Origin: an uncultured Nitrospira sp.
GTDB taxonomy: Bacteria; Nitrospirota; Nitrospiria; Nitrospirales; Nitrospiraceae
Reading direction: 5' to 3'
Assembly: GCA_902500825.1 (NCBI GenBank)
Contig: CABVRX010000002.1
Location: 210,453 to 274,452 of the forward strand
Length of the DNA: 64,000 nt
How positions within the stretch are numbered: position 1 is the first letter of the stretch; each line of letters begins with the position of its first letter. This document shows positions 34,999-43,395 of the stretch, piece after piece. The translations under genes and the position numbers were made by a program. The notes under the pieces were generated by a model that had not been told where the DNA came from, did not search any database, and was given only the letters and a program-made list of their open reading frames with translations.

Positions 34999-36486
34999 AT
35001 GTTACATCGTATTTTTGGCTTGGAGACGGAGTACGGGCTTTTGATTCATGAGGACCGCCCCGATCACTCCCCGACCTGGTTCGCCCACAAGATTCGTGAC
35101 CATCTGTTCCGTGTCCAGCGGCGAGGCGTGCTGGATTTGCACCATCGTGGGCATGACGAGCCTCCTGGCAATGGGGGATTTCTCACCAACGCCGGACGAA
35201 TCTATTTGGATATGGGGCATTTAGAATATGCCTCGCCGGAATGCCGTTCTCTCATGGATGTGGTGGCGTCGGATCGTGCCGGAGACCGCTTGCTGCAGCA
35301 AGCTCTCGAAGAGCTCGGCTTCTCAGAGCAGGTGTCCTTGATCAAGAACAACATTGATCATGAAACCGATGCGACTTTCGGCTCACATGAGAACTATCTG
35401 GTTTCTCGACGGTTTCCTTTTTCGAGGCGCGGGCTGGCCCCCCTTGTGACGTTTCTCGTGACCAGGCAGATTTTTACCGGCTCTGGGCGTGTCGGCTCCG
35501 CCGCTCCACAAGATGCCTGGATTCAGACGGATCGGTTAATCCTTCCACCTTCGCCTCTCGGTAGGCATCATGTATCGGAGCTGCCCTTCCAAATCTCTCA
35601 ACGTGCCGACTATATTGTGAACGATTTCTTCGAATGGGTGCAGCACAATCGGGCGATTGTGAACACGAGGGATGAGCCGTTGGCCGATCCCAATCAATAT
35701 CGACGGATTCATCTGTTGCTCGGCGATTCCAACATGGCCGAATATGCGACGGCATTGAAGCTCGGAACGACGGGGTTGGTGCTGCAGCTCATCGAGGAAG
35801 GGCAGGCGCCTCAGGGTTTGGAGATCGACGAGCCTGTGGAAGCGCTCCAAGAGATTTCCCAGGATCAAGAACGGCGCTGGCTGATACGGTTGCAATCTCA
35901 AAAGGCGATGTCGGCTGTGGAGATTCAAGAACGGTTTCTTGACTGTGCCGTTCAGCATTGCAAGGGGCAGGATGAGGAAACCGATTGGGTCCTTGCCCAC
36001 TGGGCGGCTGTGCTCCATGATTTACGCGGTGATTATCAAAAACTCGTTGGGCGCGTCGACTGGGCGTCAAAATTATGGCTGCTGGAATGCTTTCGAGATG
36101 CGGAACATGTTGACTGGACCGATCCCACAATGAAAAGTCTGGATTTGGAGTATCACAATCTGAATCACGCGAAGGGGCTGTATCACGGGTTATTGGAAGA
36201 GGGGCGTGTTCCTCGTGTGACGACAGACCGCCTCATTCAACTTGCGATGGAAACGGCACCCAAAAACACTCGAGCCTACGGCCGCAGTGAACTGGTCAGA
36301 CATCTCCTACATGAGCGGTCCGCCTCAGCTGTGGATCAGCCTCCAACCCCTGATGGATTGTTTCCTCCCTATGTCATCAATTGGTCGATCTTTCAGGTGC
36401 GCGGTCATGCCCCGTTTCCCATGCCGGACCCGTTTAAGACATATTTGGACGATGTGCGGACACACCTCGACAGCGTGATCGTCTAA
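34999..36486 (+). CDS. pafA: PafA-type tag ligase
   Basis: 495 residues, paralogous to the Dop at 31603. N-terminal FGLETEYG (Glu9 and Glu11), then NAGRIYLDMGHLEYASPEC (catalytic Asp71). It lacks the Dop-type loop. It carries the conserved NNIDHETDATFGSHENYL, NTRDEPLADPNQYRRIH and GDSNMAEYATALKLGT blocks. Predicted to activate the C-terminal Glu of UBact with ATP and join it to a substrate Lys. The extension around 435-460 (SAVDQPPTPDGLFPPY) is longer than in mycobacterial PafA. Four bases separate its start from the prcA stop. Confidence 0.9.
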   Translation: MLHRIFGLETEYGLLIHEDRPDHSPTWFAHKIRDHLFRVQRRGVLDLHHRGHDEPPGNGGFLTNAGRIYLDMGHLEYASPECRSLMDVVASDRAGDRLLQQALEELGFSEQVSLIKNNIDHETDATFGSHENYLVSRRFPFSRRGLAPLVTFLVTRQIFTGSGRVGSAAPQDAWIQTDRLILPPSPLGRHHVSELPFQISQRADYIVNDFFEWVQHNRAIVNTRDEPLADPNQYRRIHLLLGDSNMAEYATALKLGTTGLVLQLIEEGQAPQGLEIDEPVEALQEISQDQERRWLIRLQSQKAMSAVEIQERFLDCAVQHCKGQDEETDWVLAHWAAVLHDLRGDYQKLVGRVDWASKLWLLECFRDAEHVDWTDPTMKSLDLEYHNLNHAKGLYHGLLEEGRVPRVTTDRLIQLAMETAPKNTRAYGRSELVRHLLHERSASAVDQPPTPDGLFPPYVINWSIFQVRGHAPFPMPDPFKTYLDDVRTHLDSVIV

Positions 36487-36601
36487 GCCGCTCAGATTCG
36501 GGAATGACAGTTCGTTTCTCAGTCAGAATCCCCTCGTGCTAAGCTCCTGTTCATACCGCAGACGTTGAATACCGGCGGCCATGCTGTACATGAGGTGATT
36601 T

Positions 36602-37060
36602 ATGAAGGCCAGGAGGTGGGTGATGGAATATGGCGTCGCCCTGGTTCTGGCGTTTCTCCTTGCCATGGTTCTTGGACAGGTTCCGCTGTTTCGAGAAACC
36701 TCGGTAGGGAAACTCCGAGCTTCAGATCTTGTTCAATTCGTGGGCTACAGCGGTTCGTTGGTGATTGGATGGCTGGGGGCCCGAGAGTTGGCGAGAAACC
36801 CGCCGGCGGAATGGAGGTGGCTGGTACCGTTCCAAGGTTTGGTCGTGCCTCTCGCGACGCTGCTTGTCATCACCATTGCGTACGGTGTGCTGCTTTTTGC
36901 TCTCCAACCGTTCTTAGGTAAATTGGGCATGGTGACGTACAACTGGGTCTTCATTGCGGCTATCGTGGTCGACAGTATCTGGCTCATCCTCAGCTGGGTA
37001 TGGAAATGCGTTCCTCTTGTCGCAGCCATGGAGTCTCGCAAGATTCAGAGAGGTGGGTAG
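36602..37060 (+). CDS. Small polytopic membrane protein
   Basis: 152 residues with four hydrophobic segments (about 9-29, 45-60, 80-105 and 115-135). ATG 36602 follows a GAGGTG. No signature I know. It comes 115 bp after pafA on the same strand and might be the tail of that transcript, but the gap is larger than within the cluster. Confidence 0.65.
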   Translation: MKARRWVMEYGVALVLAFLLAMVLGQVPLFRETSVGKLRASDLVQFVGYSGSLVIGWLGARELARNPPAEWRWLVPFQGLVVPLATLLVITIAYGVLLFALQPFLGKLGMVTYNWVFIAAIVVDSIWLILSWVWKCVPLVAAMESRKIQRGG

Positions 37061-37097
37061 ATATCCCGCTCCGAGGACAAGCGTGCCGCAGTGTTTG

Positions 37098-38084
37098 TCA
37101 AAGCCGCCCCAGCAAAAAGTCTACGATTCGGTTCTCCGCCCAGTACGAGTCTTCTCCATTCAAGCCCCGGTGAAAAAACCCGCAATGACCTCCGTAGCGA
37201 GGTGCGACCACACGAATGTGAGGGTGCTGCTGAATCGTCGGTACGGTGAACATGGAGTAGGGAATAAACGGATCGTCTTGTGCCGTAATGATGAGTGTAG
37301 GAACCGCAATGGCATCGATCACGTGGCGTGCGCCAGCCCGGTCGTAGTAGTCGGCACCGTCTCGATAACCTCCGTCGTGAGCCGTGTAGTGATCATCGAA
37401 TTCACTGATCGTGGCGATCCGATCGAGTTGCGAAAGATCCCATTTCCCAGGCAAGAGAGCCGCCTTTCTTCGCAACCTCGATTTCAATCGCGTCAGAAAG
37501 TGGCGATGGTAGATAAAATTGCGAGGTTCCTCCAATGCCTGAGCACAAATGGTCGGGTTGATGTTCGGACATACTGCCGCGAGACCTACAAGGGCGGGCT
37601 CGCTCCGGCCAAACTCGCCGCCCGCTTTTAAGATGAGATTTCCACCCATGGAATATCCAATCAACCATATGCGGTCGAGTCCGTCCCGATGCGCGAGCTC
37701 CTTGAGAATCGCGCGGTAGTCTCCGCTCAAGCCGCTGTTATAAAGGGTCGGGGAGAGATGTTCTGTTCCACCGCACGTACGCTGATTCATGCGAATGACG
37801 TTGAAGCCTGCCCGATAGGCCTTTGCTGCAATGCCGCGCATGTATCGTGATTCGCTGGAGCCTTCAAGGCCATGAACCAGCACCGCTGTAGGGCACGCTT
37901 TACGAGCATCTTGCCAATGACAGAATCCCTGAAGCTGTGCATCCGGCTCAACGGGAAAGAAACGCGACTCTTGAGGCAATCCTACCAATGACGTGTCCCG
38001 TGGCAAGTAGCGAGGCACGAGTGTCATGAGATGTGCGTTTCGAAGCGGTAGCGGCGGTCGAAAAGCGGAAACGATAGTGATCAT
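37098..38084 (-). CDS. YheT-like alpha/beta hydrolase
   Basis: 328 residues, full length for the COG0429/YheT group of esterase-like hydrolases. Oxyanion strand AVLVHGLEGSSESRYM, nucleophile elbow LIGYSMGGN, catalytic Asp in ITAQDDPFI and His in RYGGHCGFF. The NQRTCGGTE block is typical of the family. Substrates are short-chain or membrane esters. Convergent with the membrane protein at 36602. Confidence 0.9.
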   Translation of the reverse strand: MITIVSAFRPPLPLRNAHLMTLVPRYLPRDTSLVGLPQESRFFPVEPDAQLQGFCHWQDARKACPTAVLVHGLEGSSESRYMRGIAAKAYRAGFNVIRMNQRTCGGTEHLSPTLYNSGLSGDYRAILKELAHRDGLDRIWLIGYSMGGNLILKAGGEFGRSEPALVGLAAVCPNINPTICAQALEEPRNFIYHRHFLTRLKSRLRRKAALLPGKWDLSQLDRIATISEFDDHYTAHDGGYRDGADYYDRAGARHVIDAIAVPTLIITAQDDPFIPYSMFTVPTIQQHPHIRVVAPRYGGHCGFFHRGLNGEDSYWAENRIVDFLLGRL

Positions 38085-38251
38085 TGCGGATCGGTCATAA
38101 TACCGAGTATGGCACCCTATGTTTCTTGATGGGAAGCGGTTGAGAGGAGATCATAGCTTCAACCCATCTATGAGGCAGATGCAAGACATCGGGAACGAAA
38201 CCATATCAACATTATAATGGAGGAGTCAGGCTGACGGCTAGCGCTGATGTC

Positions 38252-38587
38252 ATGAGGCGTTGTTATGAGAGAGGATGGATCACAACCCGAGGCGGAAATA
38301 TTAGTATGAAAAAACAGATCGGTAAATACACGTATAGCACTCTATTCGGTTGGCGAAAGACGATCGTTCATCCTGAACATGTGGTTAGGCACGAAATCAT
38401 TACTGATTCGGTGACCGGGCTGCGAGCACCAAAGATAAGCGATAATCAGCAGCCGTCCGGCGAACTTCGTATGCACCGGAATTTGCAGGGGATTCTCAAC
38501 GGACCCGAATGGGTAGGAGGTGGTAAGTCACAAGATGGACATCTCCGTTGGTCCAGGCGAAGTCTTGGTCGTGGGTCATATAACTAG
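38252..38587 (+). pseudogene. Remnant of a class II aldolase/adducin-like gene
   Basis: The first 75 residues match the N-terminus of class II aldolase family proteins: RCYERGWITTRGGNIS, then YTYSTLFGWRKTIVHPEHVVR, PSGELRMHRNLQ. In intact relatives a H-x-H-PTH metal site follows immediately; here the frame runs into unrelated sequence and stops. The 5' end is also damaged: upstream codons continue the similarity (ASADVMRRC) but have no start codon. Both ends eroded, no metal site, next to tRNA-Asn: a dead relic. Confidence 0.7.
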
Positions 38588-38666
38588 TGAGAACCTACGA
38601 GCTATGAGAGGAAGTTGTGATTTACCAAGACCAGGGAAAGCGGTGGATTCTATGAGAACGGGATAG

Positions 38667-38742
38667 TGGCTCCCCGGGCAGGACTCGAACCTGCGACCAG
38701 CCGGTTAACAGCCGGCTGCTCTACCAACTGAGCTACCGGGGA
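38667..38742 (-). tRNA. tRNA-Asn (GTT)
   Basis: Minus-strand cloverleaf of 76 nt including an encoded CCA. Acceptor TCCCCGG/CCGGGGA, D arm with AGCTCAGTTGGTAGAGC, anticodon arm GCCGGCTGTTAACCGGC with anticodon GTT (Asn), T arm with GGTTCGAGTCC. All stems pair. The class II aldolase relic lies immediately upstream on the plus strand, which would suit a former integration site at the tRNA. Confidence 0.97.
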
Positions 38743-38805
38743 ACAGAGGTTCAAGCGAAAGAGAATGATATTCTAGCAAAACTTTTCGTGCAATAGGGAG
38801 ATTTT

Positions 38806-39075
38806 TTAGACGTCGAAATCTTCGGTTTCGTCTTCATCGGATGAGGCGTCGGTGTTGCCTTCAGCCACAGCCGCGTAGTGTTTAGCCCATGTGAGATAAA
38901 GGTTACCGCTATCGCGCATTGTGTCGGCTGCTTTGACGAGCTTTTCGACGAGCTCAGGGTCCTTGCCCGTGGCTTGGATGACCGCTGCCCGTCGCTCAAT
39001 CGCCTTTGGGTATTCGCTGATCAAGCCGGAGATTTCCCGGAGCAGCTCCTCAATGACATTGTCTTCGTTCCCCAT
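38806..39075 (-). CDS. Hypothetical small acidic protein
   Basis: 89 residues from ATG 39075 (GAGGCAC upstream). Helical, with an acidic tail ending DEDETEDFDV. No domain recognised. It lies downstream of the oxidoreductase operon behind a terminator, so it may be partly transcribed by read-through. A longer frame to 39123 runs through that terminator and is unlikely. Confidence 0.6.
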   Translation of the reverse strand: MGNEDNVIEELLREISGLISEYPKAIERRAAVIQATGKDPELVEKLVKAADTMRDSGNLYLTWAKHYAAVAEGNTDASSDEDETEDFDV

Positions 39076-39097
39076 ATGTGCCTCGCTGAACAGCAAC

Positions 39098-39133
39098 AAA
39101 AAGCCCCATAGCGCTGACGCCATGGGGCTTTTT
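39098..39133 (-). terminator. Bidirectional intrinsic terminator after the oxidoreductase operon
   Basis: Perfect 12-bp arms (39098-39109 and 39122-39133), with GCCCC/GGGGC cores flanked by A5 and T5 runs, so it can work on both strands. It lies 17 bp past the stop of the last oxidoreductase gene. Confidence 0.9.
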
Positions 39134-39150
39134 AATTCGAATCGAATCGG

Positions 39151-39429
39151 TTAACCCTGGTAGGCTTGCCCCAAGGCTGCGGATTCTCCCTTTTTCGACA
39201 TCAACTGACCGGTAGCGCTGACAGCCTGCATTGTGATGGCTTCGTGCTTGGCGGCGTTGCAGACGACTACGCATAGTTCGCAGCCTTTGCAGCGGTCTAT
39301 AATAACTTCGGCTACCATCTTGGCGGTATTCAAATCTAAACAGTTAGCCTCTGGACAGTACATGATGCACAGCCGACAGCCCTTCTTCGCTGTACATTTT
39401 TCATCGATGACTTGCGCGACATTATACAT
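39151..39429 (-). CDS. 2-oxoacid:ferredoxin oxidoreductase, ferredoxin-like (delta) subunit
   Basis: 92 residues. Two 4Fe-4S motifs: CTAKKGCRLCIMYCP (one extra residue between the first two Cys) and CKGCELCVVVCN. Transfers electrons between the catalytic subunits and free ferredoxin. The Ala/Gly-rich C-terminus ends AALGQAYQG. Last gene of the operon 43027-39151, 18 bp after the gamma subunit. Confidence 0.88.
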   Translation of the reverse strand: MYNVAQVIDEKCTAKKGCRLCIMYCPEANCLDLNTAKMVAEVIIDRCKGCELCVVVCNAAKHEAITMQAVSATGQLMSKKGESAALGQAYQG

Positions 39430-39447
39430 GCAACGTGATTCCTTCTG

Positions 39448-40155
39448 TTACGCAGCGATGGCCGGATTGCCGACCCGCAATTCGATCTTGTTCTTATCCG
39501 CCCACTCACTGGCGATATCGTAAGCGCGCTTGACGGTTGCCAGGTTCTTCGCCAATAACATTTCCTTCTTCGCGAACTTTTTCTTGATCGCCTCGTCCAG
39601 CGAAGCGGTACCGCCTGATGCGACGAATTTCTTTCCGAAGCGTTCTTGCAATGCGCCGTCCAAAGCTTCCATTGATACACACTTGGTAATACCGGCGACT
39701 GAACCAATCATGGTCATATTGGTCGACAATTCCGTACCTGCAGTCTCAATCGCCAACTCGGTTCCTGCGATATAAAAGGTTGCCACATTCAGATCTTTGA
39801 GGCGCTCTATGTCTTCTTCCGACAACAGAGGTTGACCGGAGTTGATAATAACGATGCCGCCTTCCTTAATTCCTGAGTAGAACGGCATGGTATAGCTCTT
39901 TCCCATCGTGATGACCTGGGGATGGAACACTTGGATCACATCCGGAAACACAAGTTCACCGCGATCATAGATCCGTTCAATGCCAATACGGCAATAGCTC
40001 TCGGCCGGTGCCATGCGTTTCTCGGCCCCGAAGAATGGGTTCGAGATCGAGAATTTCCCATCCCGGTTGGCAGCCATGGCCATGACGTGAGCAGCGGTGA
40101 CCGCACCCTGTCCACCTAAACCGGACATTCGGATATTGAGTCGTTTCTTGATCAT
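39448..40155 (-). CDS. 2-oxoacid:ferredoxin oxidoreductase gamma subunit
   Basis: 235 residues. GLGGQGAVTAAHVMAMAA near the N-terminus is the conserved start of the gamma domain, followed by FFGAEKRMAPAESYCRIG and VIQVFHPQVI. The gamma domain contacts the active site and helps bind coenzyme A. It starts 15 bp after the beta subunit stop. Confidence 0.9.
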   Translation of the reverse strand: MIKKRLNIRMSGLGGQGAVTAAHVMAMAANRDGKFSISNPFFGAEKRMAPAESYCRIGIERIYDRGELVFPDVIQVFHPQVITMGKSYTMPFYSGIKEGGIVIINSGQPLLSEEDIERLKDLNVATFYIAGTELAIETAGTELSTNMTMIGSVAGITKCVSMEALDGALQERFGKKFVASGGTASLDEAIKKKFAKKEMLLAKNLATVKRAYDIASEWADKNKIELRVGNPAIAA

Positions 40156-40170
40156 GAATGGCCTCCCGGT

Positions 40171-41082
40171 CTAATTGGCTTGTGCTTGTGCGGCCAGCTG
40201 CTTAGCGGCTGCCTTCCGTTCTTTATCCTTGGCAGCTAGTTCGGTCAACAGTTGCTTCGCCGGTTCGCTGACGTATTCCTTGTACGCAAATCGCTCGCTC
40301 GGCTTTTCTGAATCACGCATCTCTTGCAAGCCTTCCATGCTGTTCTTGCCAATTTCGAGAATACAAGGGGTGTAGAGCTGGAGATAAGTCGGGCCGATTT
40401 CACGAGCGATATGCACGGCGTTGCGAATAACCTTCTCGACCAGTGACGGTTTGCTGACTGTGCAGTTCACAACATAGTGACAGCCTGATTCACGGGCTAT
40501 CTCCGGCAAGCGCACCTTATCGAATAACTTCCCGACCGGTGCCATCTTTGCGACAAAGCCTTTCTGCATGAGCCCGCTCTCCTGCCCGCCGGTGTTGGCG
40601 TAGAGCTCATTGTCGAAGCAAATGGTCGTGAATTTTTCTTGTCTGAACCAGGCTTGGAGTGTCATGTCCAGACCGATGTCGACGGTCGCGCCATCGCCAG
40701 CGAGGACGACGACGTCTTTTACACGATCAGGGAATCTGACGCTGAGGGCACGCTTAAGACCTGATGCGATCGCGTTTTGGTTTCCAAACAACGAATGGAT
40801 GTTATGAACAGCGACCATTGGAAACACCAGGCTTGTACAGCCGGTCGAACCGACCATGACTGTATCCTCCGGATTAGGGAGAGAGGCCAATATATAACGG
40901 AAAGCCATGGATTCTGGACAGCCAGCGCAGAGCGAGTGCTGCTCGATCAGCTCTTTAGATGTTCCGATGTCTTTCCAACCGCGGTCCTCCTTACCGTACG
41001 TGGCGCTTTTTACGAGATCCTGATAGTCCGACGGCATGATGTCGTATAGGGCTTCGGATATTTGAATACGTTCCTTGCTCAT
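40171..41082 (-). CDS. 2-oxoacid:ferredoxin oxidoreductase beta (TPP-binding) subunit
   Basis: 303 residues. Thiamine-diphosphate motif is VLAGDGATVDIGLDMTLQAWFRQE, starting with G-D-G and continuing toward DNELYANTGGQESG. CAGCPES near the N-terminus belongs to the Fe-S/TPP region. Catalyses CoA-dependent oxidative decarboxylation of a 2-oxoacid, or reductive carboxylation in the reductive TCA cycle. Whether the substrate is pyruvate or 2-oxoglutarate cannot be told from this. Confidence 0.9.
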   Translation of the reverse strand: MSKERIQISEALYDIMPSDYQDLVKSATYGKEDRGWKDIGTSKELIEQHSLCAGCPESMAFRYILASLPNPEDTVMVGSTGCTSLVFPMVAVHNIHSLFGNQNAIASGLKRALSVRFPDRVKDVVVLAGDGATVDIGLDMTLQAWFRQEKFTTICFDNELYANTGGQESGLMQKGFVAKMAPVGKLFDKVRLPEIARESGCHYVVNCTVSKPSLVEKVIRNAVHIAREIGPTYLQLYTPCILEIGKNSMEGLQEMRDSEKPSERFAYKEYVSEPAKQLLTELAAKDKERKAAAKQLAAQAQAN

Positions 41083-41140
41083 AATAGAGGCCTCCTCAGC
41101 GTCGTTCGTCTAGAGCAAACAGGTTCGAAGTTAATATAAC

Positions 41141-42352
41141 TCAGCTTCCGCGGCCAGCCAGGGAGAAAGTCTTCATCCCAAGGGCCGTCTTAATTTCAGA
41201 CACAATGATCTCCGGTGGCATCGTCATGCCTCCACAAACATGTGGCCCGGCATGGACGCGCTGGTGATTTGGGACGGAGGCCCGGATTTCTTTGGCCAGC
41301 CATCCGGTCACATTGAACTCCGGCACAAAAATATGTTTCGCGTTTTTGGTCGCCTCACGAATTTCTTCTTCCGGCCAGGGGCGCAAGGTTTTCACTTTCA
41401 CCAGACCGCATCGCACGCCTTCGTCTTCCAACAACCGGATCGCTTCCCGACCCTGAGAAACAGCGGTGCCTGAAGCTACGATCACAATGTCTGCGTCCGT
41501 ATTTTCCGTGTCGATCAGGCCATTCAGCCAATGGATCGAATGCTTTCGCGAGCGTTCGACAGCAGCCCAAATCTCTTGCTGCCAGCTGGCATGTGTTGCA
41601 TAGCTGATATAGTTGCTCTTCATGACAAATGGATCGCGCATCATACGAACGGGCGGGCACTCCATGTCCATACAAGGCACGGGAGACCGGTAAGGATCGT
41701 ATGGTGGCAGGCACATATCGGCAGGAGTCAGATTCACCACGTCTTTTGTGTGAGTGACAAAGAACCCATCGCAGCACAGCGCGAGCGGGAGGTGCACATC
41801 CGGTTCCTCTGACACCATGTAACCCTTCAGAATCCAATCGAAGAAGTCTTGAGCAGTCTCTGCATGCCACACCAACATGCCGGTGTTCAGCAGATAGGCG
41901 ATTTCGAGTGTGTCCGGCTGAATCGAGAGCGGTGAGTTGATGCCTCGACAGGTGACGATCATCTGAATCGGTAACCTGGCACCGGCCCACATCGGAAAGT
42001 TCTCCATGGCCCGCATGGTGCCCGGCCCTGCTGTTGTCGTAAACACACGAGCTCCGCCAAACGCGGAGCCGGCGCATTGCGACATAACGGCAAATTCGCT
42101 TTCGCCGCGGAAGTAGTCTCCGATATAGCCTTCGGCAAATAATTCGCCGATCAATGCAGCGGCTTCACTCTGTGGCGTGATCGGATACGCGATCATGACA
42201 TCGCAACTTGCCCGACGGAGAGCTTCCTTGATGACTTCGCTGCCCGTAAAGAATGAAGGCGTACGTGGAGCCTCATTCATCATTTTCCAGGTATCTGTAT
42301 AGGTCTGACCTTTTTTATTTTGTGTTCCAATAACTGATTTTATTTCTGCCAT
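41141..42352 (-). CDS. 2-oxoacid:ferredoxin oxidoreductase alpha subunit
   Basis: 403 residues. Conserved alpha features: MIAYPITPQSEAA, GESEFAVMSQCAGSAFGGARVFTTTAGPG and, near the end, PEFNVTGWLAKEI. Binds the pyrimidine side of TPP through the glutamate in GESEF. An N-terminal extension of about 30 residues is present. The gap to the beta subunit gene is 58 bp, the widest in the operon apart from the gene before it. Confidence 0.9.
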   Translation of the reverse strand: MAEIKSVIGTQNKKGQTYTDTWKMMNEAPRTPSFFTGSEVIKEALRRASCDVMIAYPITPQSEAAALIGELFAEGYIGDYFRGESEFAVMSQCAGSAFGGARVFTTTAGPGTMRAMENFPMWAGARLPIQMIVTCRGINSPLSIQPDTLEIAYLLNTGMLVWHAETAQDFFDWILKGYMVSEEPDVHLPLALCCDGFFVTHTKDVVNLTPADMCLPPYDPYRSPVPCMDMECPPVRMMRDPFVMKSNYISYATHASWQQEIWAAVERSRKHSIHWLNGLIDTENTDADIVIVASGTAVSQGREAIRLLEDEGVRCGLVKVKTLRPWPEEEIREATKNAKHIFVPEFNVTGWLAKEIRASVPNHQRVHAGPHVCGGMTMPPEIIVSEIKTALGMKTFSLAGRGS

Positions 42353-42406
42353 GGACCCAGCCTCCTTTCACACTCGCGGATTTCAAACGGTTAATTCGAA
42401 ACCCCA

Positions 42407-43027
42407 TTAATTAGCTGACGCTAACCGTGGTTGGACGGTCCCTTTCAATCGCTTTATAGTATCGGCTAATCGCATGATTTTTTCGACGGATGTATCACGG
42501 ATTGAAAGCATCGCGTCTTCATGGCCAGCCTGCGCGCACATGGCGATAGTATAACAGGATGTTCCTCCGCGAATAATCTTCAGCGACAGATTGGCTTGGT
42601 GGCAATGTACACCGACAAATATGCAGCAGTCGATCTTATTATGCCAAATGGTCAAATTCGGATGATTCGGGTTGATCTCAACTTCAGGGTTGATTTTAGG
42701 ATACTTGGGGCGGTAGTCGGGCATAGGGATCAACATCGGTTTTTGGCCAGGCTGAACGCATTCCTTCAGCGTATTGAAAAGATGTCGAATCGCCGTCGCT
42801 TTCTTTGCGGCTTTTTCGTTCCATGCCCATAACACGAGGGGGCCTGGGAAAATTGTCGGGACTTTCGCCATTAAGAACTGACGCGCCGCTTCTTCATAGG
42901 CAGCTTCTTCCGAGGTGATCACGCCGTTGATATGGGCTTCTCCCGGATTCGGCAAGCGGATTCCCATGCTTGCGGCAGCCGGGGGAAGAAAGTGTTCTGG
43001 TCCTGGGAGCACACGATAGTCACTCAT
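42407..43027 (-). CDS. Fifth gene of the oxidoreductase operon, epsilon-type subunit
   Basis: 206 residues from ATG 43027 (GTG 43030 is in frame just upstream). Not Fe-S binding by motif, though Cys cluster (IDCCIFVGVHCHQANL) and HCH are present. The N-terminal half includes AFLMAKVPTIFPGPLVLWAW-like helices. The C-terminal half resembles CO-dehydrogenase/acetyl-CoA synthase epsilon-type Rossmann chains in its layout, by general impression only. It is first in the operon (epsilon-alpha-beta-gamma-delta), so it is probably an accessory subunit, as in five-subunit enzymes of reductive-TCA bacteria. Confidence 0.6.
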   Translation of the reverse strand: MSDYRVLPGPEHFLPPAAASMGIRLPNPGEAHINGVITSEEAAYEEAARQFLMAKVPTIFPGPLVLWAWNEKAAKKATAIRHLFNTLKECVQPGQKPMLIPMPDYRPKYPKINPEVEINPNHPNLTIWHNKIDCCIFVGVHCHQANLSLKIIRGGTSCYTIAMCAQAGHEDAMLSIRDTSVEKIMRLADTIKRLKGTVQPRLASAN

Positions 43028-43030
43028 CAC

Positions 43031-43395
43031 AACCTACACTCCGGGAAAATTTTGGTTAATGAAAGAAACGGTGGTTTTTCACGTACTTGATTCTCTGACA
43101 CACTCTAAGGTGTTTCTCTACACTTGTTCAAGACCACAGAAGACCCACCGCAAGGAGCTTTCGGGCCACTATTTGGCGGATGGTTTAGGCCCTTTGCCCC
43201 CACCTGTGTGCCGATGGAAGCTGGTCAAACACCGACTCGGGAACTCACGGCATTATAGGTGTCGATCTTTTGGATTGTCAAATCAGTGTACAGGATCATG
43301 ACATATGAAACAGCGGGCTGTGAGCTGTACGAGCGGTATAGTTTGGGTGAGGAACTGAACAGGAATCAACAGGCGGGCTATGGTGGGAAGTGTTG
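43031..43395. other. Intergenic region without a supported gene
   Basis: 365 bp between the oxidoreductase operon (leftward) and the 3' end of another leftward gene. It must include the operon promoter. I see no gene, no clear hairpin and no strong -35/-10 pair. Confidence 0.4.
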
